Notes: generated by a model from the letters alone, not told the origin. Shown: positions 35,207 to 47,886, counted from the first letter of the stretch. The stretch is 64,000 nt of DNA from Phanerodontia chrysosporium (GCA_001910725.1 MJGA01000003.1:682001-746000), one strand, 5' to 3'. Translations and numbers: made by a program.

Positions 35207-35524
35207 AAGGCGAGGATCAAGCTGCATAATTTATATAGAATATTATTGTCCTACTCTCCATGTACCATTCATCTAATATTCAGCCCCCACACTCATTCCT
35301 GTCACTCCTGCACTCATATTTGCTACGGTAGACATCATCAAGTCATGGTCAATGATTAGTCTGCGGAGCATCACCTATCGCATTTCCGTTTCAAGCAACT
35401 CAGAGATAAGATGATTCTGAGACAAACGCCTTAGATTAGATGGCCCACGGGGTTTAGCTACATTAACCACCCACTCTCATGTGCAGCCTCCCTGGCTGTA
35501 TCCTGTTTCCACTCGACTCCTACA
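35207..35524. other. Intergenic between the unknown membrane protein and SIN3
   Basis: This holds the 3' UTR of the upstream gene (AT-rich near 35220-35250) and the SIN3 promoter. Nothing else is seen. Confidence 0.45.
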
Positions 35525-38500
35525 ATGGACACCGTTGGCCTTGATGTTCAGAGACCGCCCAGCGTTCAACCGAAAACCGAAGCGACCCTGCAAACCCCTG
35601 GCGGCAATCCACTCGGTCCCAGTGCGAAGGCGCAGATGAACGACGTCGATGCTTCCCCCAGCCGCGGTGCGTCCACGAGTTTGAAACGCCCACCCTCCCC
35701 TCCTCGAGCATCCCCGAACCCGTTGCATCGACCAACGAGCGTATCCTCGCTTCTACAAGCGGATCTCGGCCCGCTCGACCTCTTCAAGGATAGAGAAATG
35801 CACAATGGCAACCCCCCAGTGTCCCGCCCATTGACCCCAAGAGCGACCTCGTCAAAGGCCAAGACACCTCGCTCGCTCACACCACAGGCTGTTGCGAACC
35901 TCATGGGAGACGGTGCCCAACTCGTGGGCCCCGCGGTTCCCCGGTCCCCCGACGCTAGCATGCCGAGACCTTTGAACGTCTCCGATGCGTTGGGTTACCT
36001 GGATGCCGTGAAGCACCAGTTCCAAGACAAGCCGGACGTGTACAACCACTTTCTGGATATTATGAAGGATTTCAAAAGCCAAGCGTGAGTGTTCGTTCTG
36101 TTTTGTCTTGCGATGTAGCGGGGCTGGGAAAGGCGAAGAACGCTTCCATGTTTACGACAGCCTTTGGCAAGAACGCAGTGTGTACTGACTCGCAAGCGCA
36201 GGATTGATACCCCAGGCGTCATTCATCGTGTGTCTATGCTATTCCAAGGGAACCCGACGCTGATACAAGGCTTCAACACCTTCTTGCCACCGGGATATAG
36301 AATAGAGTTGTCATCAGACCCGAGGAATCTCAACGGCATCACTGTTACAACTCCCACTGGCACTATGGATCCATTCCACCAGCCTGTGAGGCATGCTTCC
36401 CGCGGGCCCCAGCACTTGCCGGACGCAGGACCACCCCACTTCCCAGTTCACCCTCCATTCATTGGGCACGCGCCGCCACCAATCCTTCCTGTTGGGCTCG
36501 GGCCTGGGTCGCGACCAACAACGCCATTGAATCATGCTATACCCCCGCACGCACAATCTGCTTTTGTGGACGTGGCGCATCCCTACTCTCCTGCTATGCA
36601 GGGTGCCCAGTCCGCTGCTGCTTCCTTCCTCGGAGGTCTTGGCAATGGGCGCGCGGTCGAGAAATCCTCCGCTGGCGAATTTAATCACGCGATCTCATTT
36701 CTGAACAGGATCAAGCAGCGTTTCGCAGACGAGCCTGACATCTACAAACAATTCCTGGAAATACTACAGACGTATCAGAAAGAGCAGAAGCAGCTGCACG
36801 ATGTGAGCCCGTCGTACGAATATGCGTATCTCCCTGACCTATCCCTCCAGTCGCAAGTGTATGCCCAAGTTGCCAGGCTCTTCAGAAACGCACCAGAGTT
36901 GATGAATGAGTTCAAAGACTTTCTGCCGGAAGCGCTTGGACACACCGTGCAACCGCAATCAGGTTTAGTGGGGATCATGCCTCACCCAGCAGCATCGACG
37001 CCACCTTCTACCTGGGACGTTCCCGACGCGCCTCTGACAGGGATGGACAAGGCAACGAAAGCTCCGAGCCGACGACGCAAGCGTGCTGCAGACAAGGATG
37101 CCGCCCAACCAAAGCCAGGCGGGAGCAGGGTGAGCTCATTCTCGTATGACCGGTGGCCAGAAGGCTTACGTACGTACAGGCGGCCAAACGCACCAAAGTC
37201 AACCCCAAGCAAGGTGAAGCCGCGTCGCCAAGGATGCCTCCATTTCAACAGCGAGTCCCGACGCCGGAACCCCTTCACCCGTCGCAGCGCCACACGAACG
37301 ACGCGCAACAAGTTCCACAACACCTTGTACCGCCACAACCCGTCCCCCTACAAGTCGTCCCAGGAGTGAACGGCGCGCCGCCGATGTCCCAGCAAGACGA
37401 ATTGTTATTTTGGGACAAGATCAAGAAGACTTTGGAAGGCACGGGTGCCTATGAAGACTTCCTCAAGCTTATTCAGGCGTTCGCGAAGGAAGTCATTGAT
37501 ACCCACGCGCTCATCCAACTGTCCGAACCACTGCTTACAGATGCCGCCGACCTTTGGCAGCAATTCAAGGAGATGCTTGGCTGGGACGACAAGAGAGGAA
37601 ATGTGGAATGCGGGCCTCCGGGGAGCATACGCACCAGTGCTCCCGACCCGCAAGCTCCTACTTGTCCAGACGACGACGAGGGCCCCAGCTACCGACGCCT
37701 GCCTGCTCACGTGCGTTCATAGCTTTTTTCTAATCTACAAGGGTGACTGACATTGATGTCTCGCAGGAGACGAAACTTGCTTGCTCCGGTCGCGACCAGC
37801 TCGCGTGGGCTGTGCTTAATGACGAATGGGTCTCTCACCCGACATGGGCGTCCGAAGAATCTGGCTTCCTCACGCACAAGAAGAACTCGTTCGAGGAAAC
37901 GCTCCACCGTAGCGAAGAAGAGCGGCATGAATATCAAACCCATATCGACGCCATTACTCGCACTATCGCCGTCCTCGACCCCATCAATACCCGAATCAAT
38001 GAGATGAAGCCTGAAGAGCGCGCACAGTTCAGGCTGGGTCCAGAGCTGGGTGGCTGGTCTCCTGCTGTCTACCAGAAGACTTTGAAGAAGGTGTACGGGC
38101 GCGACCACTGGCCAGAGATCTACGCGGGCTTACAGGAGAACCCCGTCACTGCGGTCCCCATTGTTCTATCGAGATTGAAGCAGAAGAACGAGGAATGGCG
38201 CCGGCAGCAGCGAGAGTGGAATCGTACATGGCGCGAAGTCGACGCGAAGAACTTTTACAAGGCACTGGACCACCAGGGCATCACGTTCAAAGCCAACGAC
38301 AAGAAGAACATCACGGCCAAATTTTTCGTGCAAGATATCGAATCCGTCAAGGCTGCGCAGCTCAAGGAGAAGGAGCAGGCGAGTGATTCTCGTCCGCTTG
38401 GATGCCAGCTCGAATACGAATTCGAGGATCGTGAGGTTCTCCAGGACACCCTGAAGCTGATATATGCGTATCTCGACCACTCAACCTCACAGTACGGCGC

Positions 38501-40332
38501 TTCCGAGCGACGAGGCATTGAGAACTTCCTGAAGTCCTTCCTCCCTTCCCTATTCTCGTGTTCATCCCTTGAGTTCGACGCCCCCGTGATTCTTGCGCGG
38601 CCTCCCGAGAGCGGCGGAACCAACGACCTAGAAGAGTCCGCGGAAGGCCCTAACACAGCCCCGGAACTGAACGGTCGACAATCTGTTTCAGGCGCGCACT
38701 CGATAGGCGTGCCAGCAGGCGACTTGAGGAAGCGGCTCCTCAAGACGGTGCAGGAGGGCACGCCTAGTCGCCTCGCGAAGCAGTCTCGATCTGCTGGATC
38801 TGCATCCCCGGTTGGACCGACTAGCCCAAGAACCCCCAAGGGTGCTAGGCTCCCTGAAGAAGCTGCACGGCCGTCAGATGTCCACTCTAAAGCCGAAGAT
38901 ATGTGGGTTAGGGAGATACCTGGCTCCGCGCACGGCGGTAGCGGCGAGGCGGGAGACGCGCCTGTACACAAGCGGCCGTTCTTTACGAGCACGACGTTCT
39001 ACACCCTTCTACGGTTGATTCAGGTATGTCGTCTGTTGATTGCCTCGCAGCATGGAAGACTAACAAAGTGGCATCGCCTAGCTAATGTATTCTCGCCTCC
39101 TTATATGCAAGGAGATTGGCGCAGAGAGTGCTCGAGAGAAACACGCCTCGCTATTGGCCAATCCGGTGGCCGTCGAACTGGGGTTGGATGAACCCAACGG
39201 TCCATCTGTCGTTCTTGCGCAAGCTATCGAGGCTGTGGGTAGCACTGCCAACGGCGCAGGTGAAGAGCCCAACGTGCTATATCTGTATTTCCTGGACGCG
39301 TGCGAGAAAGTCTTCGCGAATGAATTGGACCAGGCGACGTTTGAGGAACACATGCGGTGGTTCTTCCGCACCAAGGTTAGTACCCGGCCTGTCACTGCAT
39401 GGCGCGTTGACTGAGCGTGTGCGGCTTCTTCCATAGGCGTACCATGTCTTCACGCTTGACAAGGTTGTAACGGCGATTATAAAACAGGTGAGAGCTTGTC
39501 AAGAAGCCCCGTTGAGGGCATAGTGCTGAATGCCTCCTTGTATTAGGTGCAGACGATCCTGGGCGACAACAAGTGCCAGGAGCTGTGGGATTTGCTGAAG
39601 AGCAACCGCGCCAAAGAGAGCGTAACGCTCTATGATATTATCAGATATAGGCGTGAGGCGGAGCATCATGTCGGGTCAGACGATCATCTGTACCGGGTCG
39701 ATTGCGTAAGTCTGCGCTTATTTGCATTGCAAACTATCCGTTATTCAGAGCTTGCGCGTTTTTCTTAGGACCGCGAGTCTCGGAAGCTGCGCATTCAGCT
39801 TCTGAGTAAGGACGACCCCAGCGCGAACGAGGATGACTCCACAGAGGGGCGCTGGCGGGAGTATGTAGCGTCCTTCGTACTCCGACACCCAACGGAGTGG
39901 TTGCCTCGGAGGGCCCCGTCGAGGCAGCCTCGACGCAGTCCAGTCTACCTTAGACGGTATGTCTTTAGAGTCACTTTCTCGCGCAGCTGTAGTCTGCAAA
40001 AGGCGCCGCCTCGCGTCAAGTACCAGGGCGGAAGGTTGGGAGACACGCTGCGGGAGGACAGGCCATTCCTTGCTATCCTGGGCGACCAATTGGATCGTGC
40101 TGACCGTCGTTGTATTTTTAGGAATCTGATCGATGCAGACGGGGAGAATAGGCAGCATGCGAATGAGGCTGGGCTGTGCGTTCGCGTGAGTTTGGGCACG
40201 TACAAGCTCTTCTACGAGGCCGGCAAGGAGGACTTTGTGTTCCAGCGACGGAGCCCGGGTGAGCAGGCGACATTGACTGCTCGGGCGCTTGCGCGTAGCG
40301 AGGAGCGGCGGCGGAGTAGATGGCTGAAATAG
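35525..40332 (+). CDS. SIN3: SIN3 transcriptional corepressor
   Basis: Sin3 is the scaffold of Rpd3-type histone deacetylase complexes in the nucleus. A disordered N-terminus is followed by PAH1 ([20 protein letters not shown], then [20 protein letters not shown]), PAH2 ([20 protein letters not shown], then [20 protein letters not shown]) and PAH3 ([20 protein letters not shown]). The HDAC-interaction domain carries [29 protein letters not shown], then [15 protein letters not shown] and [15 protein letters not shown]. The Sin3 C-terminal domain includes [17 protein letters not shown] and [18 protein letters not shown]. An intron at 39957-40121 (165 bases) is longer than usual here. The frame is intact through all exons I could check, which makes it a useful contrast to its neighbours. 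Confidence 0.95.
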
Positions 40333-40727
40333 GCGATTTCGGGTGGGGATTTTCCCGTTTAGTGTAATTTAAGTGTTCTTTGCGTTGGGACTCCGATAGC
40401 TTAACCATGTATACAACCTATTTTTGGCAATGACTCTATTATTAGTGCTTGAGATATCAGTGCATCCGCCGGGCGTCAAGGGGATTATGTCGCACGCTGT
40501 TATACCGTCCAAGTCGAAGGAGGACGATTGCTCCCCTCTCACCGCCTGTGGGCCTGCCATCCGCTCAGCACACCACCCCCCGCCCTCGCCGCCCAGGACG
40601 ACGCCCGGAAAGCCCACATCGTCGCCCGGCTTCCTGTAGAACGTGTCAATTGCATCCGGGGTCCCACACAAGACTGGCTTGGCACCACGGGCTGCCTTAC
40701 CGCGGCACATCCGAGCTGTGCGGTGAT
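40333..40727. other. Intergenic after SIN3
   Basis: This is the SIN3 3' flank and the upstream region of the next plus-strand gene. An open frame continues upstream of the chosen ATG, but its sequence is Arg/Pro-rich and unconvincing. Confidence 0.4.
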
Positions 40728-42762
40728 ATGGCCAAGCCAAAGTCCTCCTCCTTCGCCTTAGCCTCCACTGCCACGAGCTCGTCCTCGCATGCACCCGAAT
40801 GTGCATCATCCTCGACCAAGCGAAGAGCTCAGAATAACCCGCCGCCGCGGCCCTCTTCGAACCTGATCGCGCTATTAGCCACCGTAGCCGCTTCCTCATC
40901 CACCGCCGACGGTCGTCCTCTGTCGTCAGATCCACCTCCCCCAGACTTTCTTTGCCCATATCTTAGCACACGCTTTGTGCCTGATCGCCCGTCTTCATCT
41001 CGGCGAACGCTCGCAGAGGTCACCGAAGAGGAGCAAGCCAAGGAGTTCTTCGGGTACTCATCAATACCTAGTCGTGTCAGACGGGTAGGCGCAGCTGCCC
41101 CACAAGTACCCGACAGATACGTGCAGGGTGACGACGGTCGTTGGCGGAAGGAGGATAGCTGGACGCTGTACGGCTCAACGTACTGCGACGTGAGCATTAT
41201 TCAACCCACGTGTTATGCCGACAGTATTGACCACTCTCCAGTGTGCTACAGATAACGATCGACATCCAGAGAACACAGGCGTAATACCAGAAGTCGACGA
41301 CCAGGCAGATCCGACCCAATTGCCTTCACTTTCCTCGTCGAGCGTACCGTCCACATCCACCGACATGACAGCCAAACTACCCCCGGGTTGGAATCGCACT
41401 GGGCGAAAAGACGATCTTTCCACATATATCCCAATCTTGGCTGTCTGCCTTGCACTATTCATCTGCGTCCTCATCTTTGGTTGCGTTGCCTGGCGCCGCA
41501 AGCGACGTGGCGCTGCGAAAGATGTGGAGAAGAAACCGTGGAAGCAACACGTCCTCGACGACGATTCCGAATCCGAAATCGATGAAAAGCAGTCTGCTCG
41601 TTTGCAGCGACGTAGACTGTGGGCGAAGACCTCAGCGCGGTGGAGGCCAAACTTGAAGCTTGTGGCTCGGCGTCGACGCAAACGAGTGACCGCGACGTCG
41701 TCCGCAGGCGGCAGCATCTATCCAAACGGCTCTCGGAGGGAGAGCTTTGCGGATGAAGCACGGTCTTCCGATACGTTGCACGAAGATGATCCTTCGTCGT
41801 CTGCTGCCGCTCAAGTGGCATCCGACCCCGTACCTCCTGCTACACTCTCCCCTGACTTGGAATGTCCTTCCGGAGAAATCCCGCATCCAAGAGAGCCTGG
41901 ATGTATTCCCGATAACCACTCTCACGAGGAAGGACCAATACTACCTCCCGACTACCGCGAAAATACTTCCAATCAGGCAGCCGACTCCATTCAACTCTTG
42001 AATCCCACGGCGGGTGCCTTGCCATCCTCGCACACGACAACCACATTCCCGAGCGACAATCGTGTCTCGACCGCGCATATTGCTACCGATGACAAGAACC
42101 TTCTAGCGCGCATGGCTTCTTTGGCCAGCGCGCCGCCTGTTGACGATCCCCCTTCCGGAGAAGTTCCCTCCCATGGCGTAAGGTTTGGACCCGGCCCGTC
42201 TGTGCCAGTTATCGAGGAGTTGGAAGCAGCTCCTGTTGCGGAGTTGGAGTCTATGGAGAGAGACAACGGGAAAGGCCCCGCGGTCGTTTGGAGCAATAAC
42301 CTCGCACCACCGTCGTCTTCCATGCAGCCCTCGCTGACTGCCTCTTTGCCCGTACCAACCTATTCAAGGGAACCCTCACCGCACCCTCCAATGTTCCCTG
42401 CTCCACCATCCAAGGCGCAGCTCGCTGCTCCAGGATTCTATGAGTATCCTTCGACCTTCGAGCACGACGCGCTTGAGCACGACTTCCAGGCCTCGGCGCT
42501 TTCATTTGCGCCTAGCGCCCCGGAGGATGACAGTGCTCTCGACTTGGGCGCACTGCCTTGTGCCCCGCCTCTAATCGATGAAGAGGACGAGGTCCAGCTT
42601 GGTCTTGTTCCTTCTGCGCCACCGCTGCCAGCGGAAGATTCGGAAGGCTCAAGTACCGATGCGGCGTCTTCCCCTCGTCGTTCATCTTATGCTCACCATG
42701 CACATACTTCATCTCTGCCGACTGAGCGGACTTTCTACAGTCCACCGGACTATCTACCGTAG
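40728..42762 (+). CDS. Single-pass membrane protein with long acidic/Pro-rich tail, unknown
   Basis: Not recognised. The start chosen is ATG 40728-40730 (MAKPKSSSFALASTATSSSS). The N-terminal part has a Ser-rich disordered segment and a small ordered block (EEEQAKEFFGYSSIPSRVRR, then DDGRWRKEDSWTLYGSTYCD). An intron 41190-41241 (GTGAGC...CTCCAG) joins YCD to CATDNDRHPENTG. One transmembrane helix follows (YIPILAVCLALFICVLIFGC) with a WRRKRRG stop-transfer signal and a very basic juxtamembrane region (LVARRRRKRVTATS). A 350-residue tail then carries repeated SAPP-type motifs (LPCAPPLIDEEDE, VPSAPPLPAEDS). PSAPP matches the PSAP/PTAP late-domain consensus recognised by Tsg101/ESCRT-I, and the end is YSPPDYLP. 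Intact frame. Confidence 0.65.
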
Positions 42763-43062
42763 TTCTACTGTACCTTCTTCATGGGCCGGATAATTTTGCT
42801 GCTCTTACTTATTGCGTATCATGAGCTTTGCTGCTTTGCTTTGTAGCTATCGAGTCTGACAGTATGATTGGATGAATCTGAAAGTACGCAAATGTACAAA
42901 TACCGCTAATACCCTGTCAGAAGGCTAAATGACTATCCCGATCCGAAGAACTGGAAGGTTATACGATGAAAACATTCGCCGCCGGAACGAGTACTTCGAA
43001 AATGTGGAAGTCTGCGAAATGAGTTGCGAAAAAAGCGTCATCGGTGACACACTTACCAGGGC
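42763..43062. other. Convergent 3' flanks
   Basis: This short gap separates two converging genes and is modestly AT-rich. No feature is seen besides expected 3' UTR sequence. Confidence 0.4.
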
Positions 43063-44775
43063 TTATGCACGTTTGTTATCGTAGAGCGGCAAGTATACTG
43101 GGTCAACAAGGTCGGCTTGGACCGGGCTTGGCTTCTCGTCTAACATGTCTGACAGTTGCGCCGGAGGCAGAATGTGGCGGGACAGTCGACGAGAGGGGCT
43201 GGCCCTCCCGGAAACACCCCATGCATTCGTGGCAAGCGACGCCACAAGAGTATCGCCTACGACGAGCTGCCGTTCGAGGTGTGCGCCACGACGACCATTG
43301 CGCCATTCCGCCGTCAGGGACGCCGTCCTGGCTTTCTTGGCGCCACTCCTATTGCCATCATGGTCTTCCTTCGGGATCAAAGGCTGAGCTGACGTCGACT
43401 GTACCCTCCGGTGCCTCGAGATCAGATCAACGCCCGGAACGCGGGCATCTTCCTCGCCATGTGAGCTAGGGCGAGCACGCAATGTTTCCCCGAGAGGCTC
43501 CGTGTGCATGCGGACACGGATGTCAGGCGACGGCACCTCGAGCTTCTCCGAGGTGAGTTTCGGTGTGAGCCCTTTCTTTACGACTTGTATTACTTTGACC
43601 TTTTTGCCATGCGTGGGATGCAGTAGGCCGGGAGAGCAGGAAAATGATATGGGAGTGAGCATTTTCTCGCCCGCGCGTGGTTTTACCGCGCTATCGTCGA
43701 CACGATATTCAAATCGCCAGTTTAACTTCAGAGGCTGGCGCAGGGAAACCAGATGCGTAGCAGTCGCATTCGAGTCGAAGCTGTCGGTCCCAGAGACAGA
43801 ATAGATGCCGTTCTCCTTAATCACAAGCGACGCCTGGCGTGAGAGATAATCGCGACTGTCGTCACCAGCTAGCGTGAGTTTCCTGAGAACTGGCTGAGGC
43901 TCCAGAGCTCCGTGATGAAATACAAAGGTCTGAGTTTCAGCAGGGCAGAATTCAGCAGATCCATTCGTTAGCGCGTCGACCAGAGAGACGTCCTGGAGCT
44001 GGGAAGGGGTTCTATAACCGGATAGCTTGAAAATCGGCCTGACCAGGCGGAAGCCCTCCTGATCAATCCAGAGTTCGAGGCGAACGTTCTGCATCCACGA
44101 TAGCACAGGGGGAAGTCCGGGTGTTGTCGCATTGAGTTCTGCAGGAGAACTGACCGGAGGACCAATGAGAACCGAAACGTTCGACCGAGATGACCGATTG
44201 CTTCTCGCGGAGCGTGCGGAACGACCAGAATGCGCGGACTCAGTAGAGCTTGTCGTGGCAGTCGAGCGGGTACGGATCCGAGGCCCGCCACGAGTGAGAA
44301 CGGTGCCGGACAAGGGACTACTGGGCTGGCTGATTACCGGGCGAAAAGTTGGCGTGCGTGAGTGCCCCAGCTCTGGGGACCTGAAAGTGCTAGCCGGAAA
44401 ATCAACTGGACCCACGGACGTGGGGGTCGCGGACCCGGTCGGTTGTCGGTGCCTGGACGCATACAGTTGGGCCTCCGTGACTAAGCTTGCGGACACGGCG
44501 GGAGACGCGGCAGACCCCGCCGCGAAAACTATGGTAGACAAAGATGCACCGATGGAGGGTGAGCGGCGACATGTATCGGGAAGGTTCAGAGTATCCGAGG
44601 ATTGGGAAGGGGTCGTCCACGCGGGGCTGTTGGACGTGGATCGGGGTGAGCCCGGGAGAGACCCAGAGTCTGAGGTTTTCTTCTTCTTCGGCGAGCGATA
44701 TGTGGATAAGTTGAAGCGGCTCGTGCCCGAGCTCATGCGATAGTGATAGCGTGTGCGCTCTGCCCGAGGTGACAA
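43063..44775 (-). CDS. Intronless 570-residue protein of unknown function
   Basis: A single uninterrupted frame of 570 codons, unusual in this intron-rich window. The N-terminal 200 residues are Ser/Pro/Thr-rich with an SRSARSARSNRSSRS-type basic serine tract. A central ordered region (about residues 215-400) reads LSWMQNVRLELWIDQEGFRL, VRPIFKLSGYR, EFCPAETQTFVFHHGALEPQ and LKLNWRFEYRVDD, with a beta-rich character. The C-terminus is disordered again and ends PVYLPLYDNKRA. No family recognised; it looks like a conserved basidiomycete protein with one folded beta domain between disordered arms. An in-frame second ATG at 44736 is an equally good start. Confidence 0.7.
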   Translation of the reverse strand: MSPRAERTRYHYRMSSGTSRFNLSTYRSPKKKKTSDSGSLPGSPRSTSNSPAWTTPSQSSDTLNLPDTCRRSPSIGASLSTIVFAAGSAASPAVSASLVTEAQLYASRHRQPTGSATPTSVGPVDFPASTFRSPELGHSRTPTFRPVISQPSSPLSGTVLTRGGPRIRTRSTATTSSTESAHSGRSARSARSNRSSRSNVSVLIGPPVSSPAELNATTPGLPPVLSWMQNVRLELWIDQEGFRLVRPIFKLSGYRTPSQLQDVSLVDALTNGSAEFCPAETQTFVFHHGALEPQPVLRKLTLAGDDSRDYLSRQASLVIKENGIYSVSGTDSFDSNATATHLVSLRQPLKLNWRFEYRVDDSAVKPRAGEKMLTPISFSCSPGLLHPTHGKKVKVIQVVKKGLTPKLTSEKLEVPSPDIRVRMHTEPLGETLRARPSSHGEEDARVPGVDLISRHRRVQSTSAQPLIPKEDHDGNRSGAKKARTASLTAEWRNGRRGAHLERQLVVGDTLVASLATNAWGVSGRASPSRRLSRHILPPAQLSDMLDEKPSPVQADLVDPVYLPLYDNKRA

Positions 44776-44847
44776 ATACTGAGAACTATTCGTGGGTGTG
44801 ATATAGTTCTGAATCGCGAGTATTGGTACTGAAGCTATCGCGACCGC

Positions 44848-45171
44848 TCAGGCGAGCATCCTTAGCGTCTTGTGCATCCAGGACGTGGTGGCGCATCCGA
44901 AGGTTCCCATGGTCCCCGTGCTGATGCTCGATGTAGGCAGCCTCCTAGAGGTTGGACTGAAGCCGAGCGCATCAGCAGCAGCGTCTGAGTCTCCAGAGTC
45001 GAGAAAAATTGGGATCTCCCCTGAGCTCGCCAAAGTCGCGAGAAAGTCGCTGCCGAACGAGGGTGATGGACTTGGTGGCGAGAGGGATTCAAGCGCTTTG
45101 AGGACCTCCCAGTTTCTGGGCTTTCTCGCTGGAGACTGTAAAGTCGTGTCGGGATCGAGGTGTGCATCCAT
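44848..45171 (-). CDS. Small hypothetical protein (107 residues)
   Basis: Open frame MDAHLDPDTTLQSPARKPRN with a plausible helix (NWEVLKALESL), a Ser/Pro stretch, and a FGSDFLATLASSGEIPIFLD segment. No signal peptide or known domain. It sits just upstream of the 570-residue gene on the same strand, and its ALG9-side boundary is unclear. The amino-acid composition is unlike a random shadow frame, but there is no independent evidence of expression. Confidence 0.4.
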   Translation of the reverse strand: MDAHLDPDTTLQSPARKPRNWEVLKALESLSPPSPSPSFGSDFLATLASSGEIPIFLDSGDSDAAADALGFSPTSRRLPTSSISTGTMGTFGCATTSWMHKTLRMLA

Positions 45172-45441
45172 AGTCTCAGTGCTGCTCCTCGAAACAAAGT
45201 CGACGGCGAAAGGCTTGTAGGGAGAGATGCGAACGCGAACACGGACTCAGTGACTAGTGACGCGTGACAAGCGCGTATGAGTATACGCGCGTCATCGAGC
45301 GCCCAAGGCCGAACTCGGTGATATTTCCGAAGCGTGTCCAGCTCACGACTTTGCCTCGCTCCCCTGTCCCCTCTCGGCCTGCTACCTACCACGGTCTATG
45401 CTCAAAAAATTCTAGGAGGACGAGCGTAACAGTACGGAACC

Positions 45442-47886
45442 ATGGCCACGAATCTCATTGGCGTGCCGGGCATGCAGACCCTGCGCTTCAGGCGTCCGCA
45501 GAACCAGCAGCAGGCAGAGGGCAGCGCAGTCCCCGAGGTCCAGAAACCCAAGAACAGGCACTCTGGTATCCTGCAGGATCAACTGCGCAGGTAAGTCAAT
45601 CCGAGCTCGTCTCACCTTCCTATCATAACGCACAACCTATGCAGGTCACAGAAAGCTCCGTGGAATCCGAGTAGATCGGTGGCTTTCAGGGCGTACCTCC
45701 TTGTGCGCGTGATGGCAGCAATGTATGTTAACCTGAACGATTGTGATGAAGGTGAGCAGCAATATGCACGTATAGAGTCTCTCAGCTGATCCATACATCA
45801 AGTCTTCAATTTTTGGGAGCCTCTGCACTATTTGGATCGCGGGCACGGTTTCCAGACATGGGAGACATCCCCTGTCTACGCTATCCGGAGCTGGGCATAC
45901 ATCTTGCTTCATTATCTTCCGACCAGGATTCCATTATTTATGTACGGTCCCGAGAAGGTGAGCACCCGCTTACAAAGCCGAAGGTGCCACATTAACAATG
46001 GCCACCTAGCGTCCCGCCTTCTTTGCTGTCCGCCTCGTTCTGGCTCTCGCATGCGCCCTATGTGAAGCCTTCTTGTATAGGAGAATCGCCGACTACGTCA
46101 ACTACAGAGTTGGGCGGTACTTCTTCTTTGCCACGTTGTTCTCTGCCGGAATCTGGAACGCATCGGTCTGTGAGTACTCGACATGGATAATCCCTCGACT
46201 ATATGTTCACATTTCCTCAGCTTTTCTGCCTTCGTCATTTGCCATGTACGCCAATGCCATCGCGTTCGGCTTTACCCTCGACCACGCCAACAGCAAGAAC
46301 TTCCGCCGCACCTTATTCGCCACCCTAGCGTTTGCCGTAGGTGCCATCGTAGGCTGGCCATTCGCAGCGGCTGTTGGCATACCCTTCGTATTCGAGGAAC
46401 TGTATTTGTATGGAACGGACAGGGTAGCTCCCAGGGAACGCCTGCTCTGGAGAATCTCGCGGTGGAAGCGTATGGCACTCTGCATTGCTGTTGCTGCGCT
46501 ACTCCTCGTATGTGCCTTCCATCGTGCGTTCATGCCATTATTCATATCGTGCATGTCAGATCCCCGTCGTCGCTGTGGATACGGTCTTCTATGGCAAACT
46601 CGCAATCGTGCCGTGGAACATCATCAAGTACAACATCTTCCCTGAAGGCGAGCGCGGACCTGACCTCTACGGCACGGAATCCGTGTACTGGTACCTCCAC
46701 AACTTACTACTCAACCTCAACGTCATGCTTCCCCTCGCCCTCGCCTCGCTTCCTGCTCTCGCCATCACCTACCGTGTTGAGTATAAGCGTCTCGGAGAGC
46801 GTGCTGGCCCAGAAAGCACCTCCCACTACACAGAGATGGCCGTGAGACTCGCCCCGATGTACCTTTGGTTCGCGATTATGTTCGCTCAGCCCCACAAGGA
46901 GGAGCGTTTCATGTACCCGGTCTACCCCTTGATCTACTTCAACGCCGCTGTGACGATCTACCTCGTGCGCGGATGGATGGAGGTGGCTTACGTCAAGATC
47001 ACGAAGTCGCCTTACAGGGTATGTCCATCCTTTGTTCCGACTTCGGGCATGTCACTGACATTTTCTTCAGGCGTCCACTGCTGTGATCTTCAGCCGATTC
47101 ACACTGTCGGTCGTCACGGCCGCCATGGTTATCTCCGTCTCGCGTGTGCTCGCCCAATGGAAATACTACCACGCGCCCCAGAAGGTCATGTACCAGTTCG
47201 ACCAGTATGAGATCCCGAACATCCTGAACAGGACCGGTTACGTCCACCTTCCTCCGCCCCCTGAGGATGGCCGCTATCGCATTCCCGAGAAGGAGGAAGA
47301 CGAGCCTCGCGTAGACTACGACCTCATCTTCCCCTTCAACTTGACGCTGTGCGTGGGCAAGGAATGGCATCGTTTCCCGGGGCACTACCTCGTGCCTGAC
47401 GGTGTACGTGTCGAGTGGATCAAGAGCGAATTCGATGGGATGCTTCCGGGACATTTCAAGCCGACGCCGCGCTGGGGTGGGCTGATGTCGCGGCTCCCTG
47501 GCACCCAAAGCATCCCTCATGGTCTCAACGACTTGAACAGGGAAGAGCCATCATTCTACGTAGGCGGACATCTCATTCCCGGTGGACCTGAGCTAACGTC
47601 TTTGCTAGGTTGACGTCGACACGTGCGACTACCTCATGGACTCTGACTTCCCTCTGCACCCTGTGTCGAGTGCTCTCGAGCCGCGGTACGCCGTCGACAG
47701 CGACACCTGGGAGCGCGTGTACTGCACGCCTTCTTGGACGCGCGGCACTCGTCGCTGCTCACGCGTGCGTTGTGGATGCCTGGCCAGCGGTGGGACGCGC
47801 TGAACGAATACGGCGACTATTGCCTGCTCAGGCACAGGGCGAACATGGAGCGGAAGGAGCAGGCGTTGGCCGTACGCAAAAACTGA
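45442..47886 (+). CDS. ALG9: Alpha-1,2-mannosyltransferase ALG9 (GT22)
   Basis: ALG9 adds alpha-1,2-mannoses to the dolichol-linked N-glycan precursor in the ER lumen. The protein has the GT22 layout. Early luminal residues (VFNFWEPLHYLDRGHGFQTW, then ETSPVYAIRSWAYILL) contain the conserved NFWEPLHY and TWE motifs. Many hydrophobic segments follow, and the family signature HKEERFMYPVYPLIYFNAA lies near 46895. The C-terminal luminal part reads CVGKEWHRFPGHYLVPD, DYLMDSDFPLHP and NEYGDYCLLRHRANME, ending VRKN-stop at 47884-47886. The start is ATG 45442. One base is missing near 47727-47733: TGCACGCCTTCTTGG must be read as CTP-FLDARHSSLL to reach the conserved end. Seven introns or more. Confidence 0.94.
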
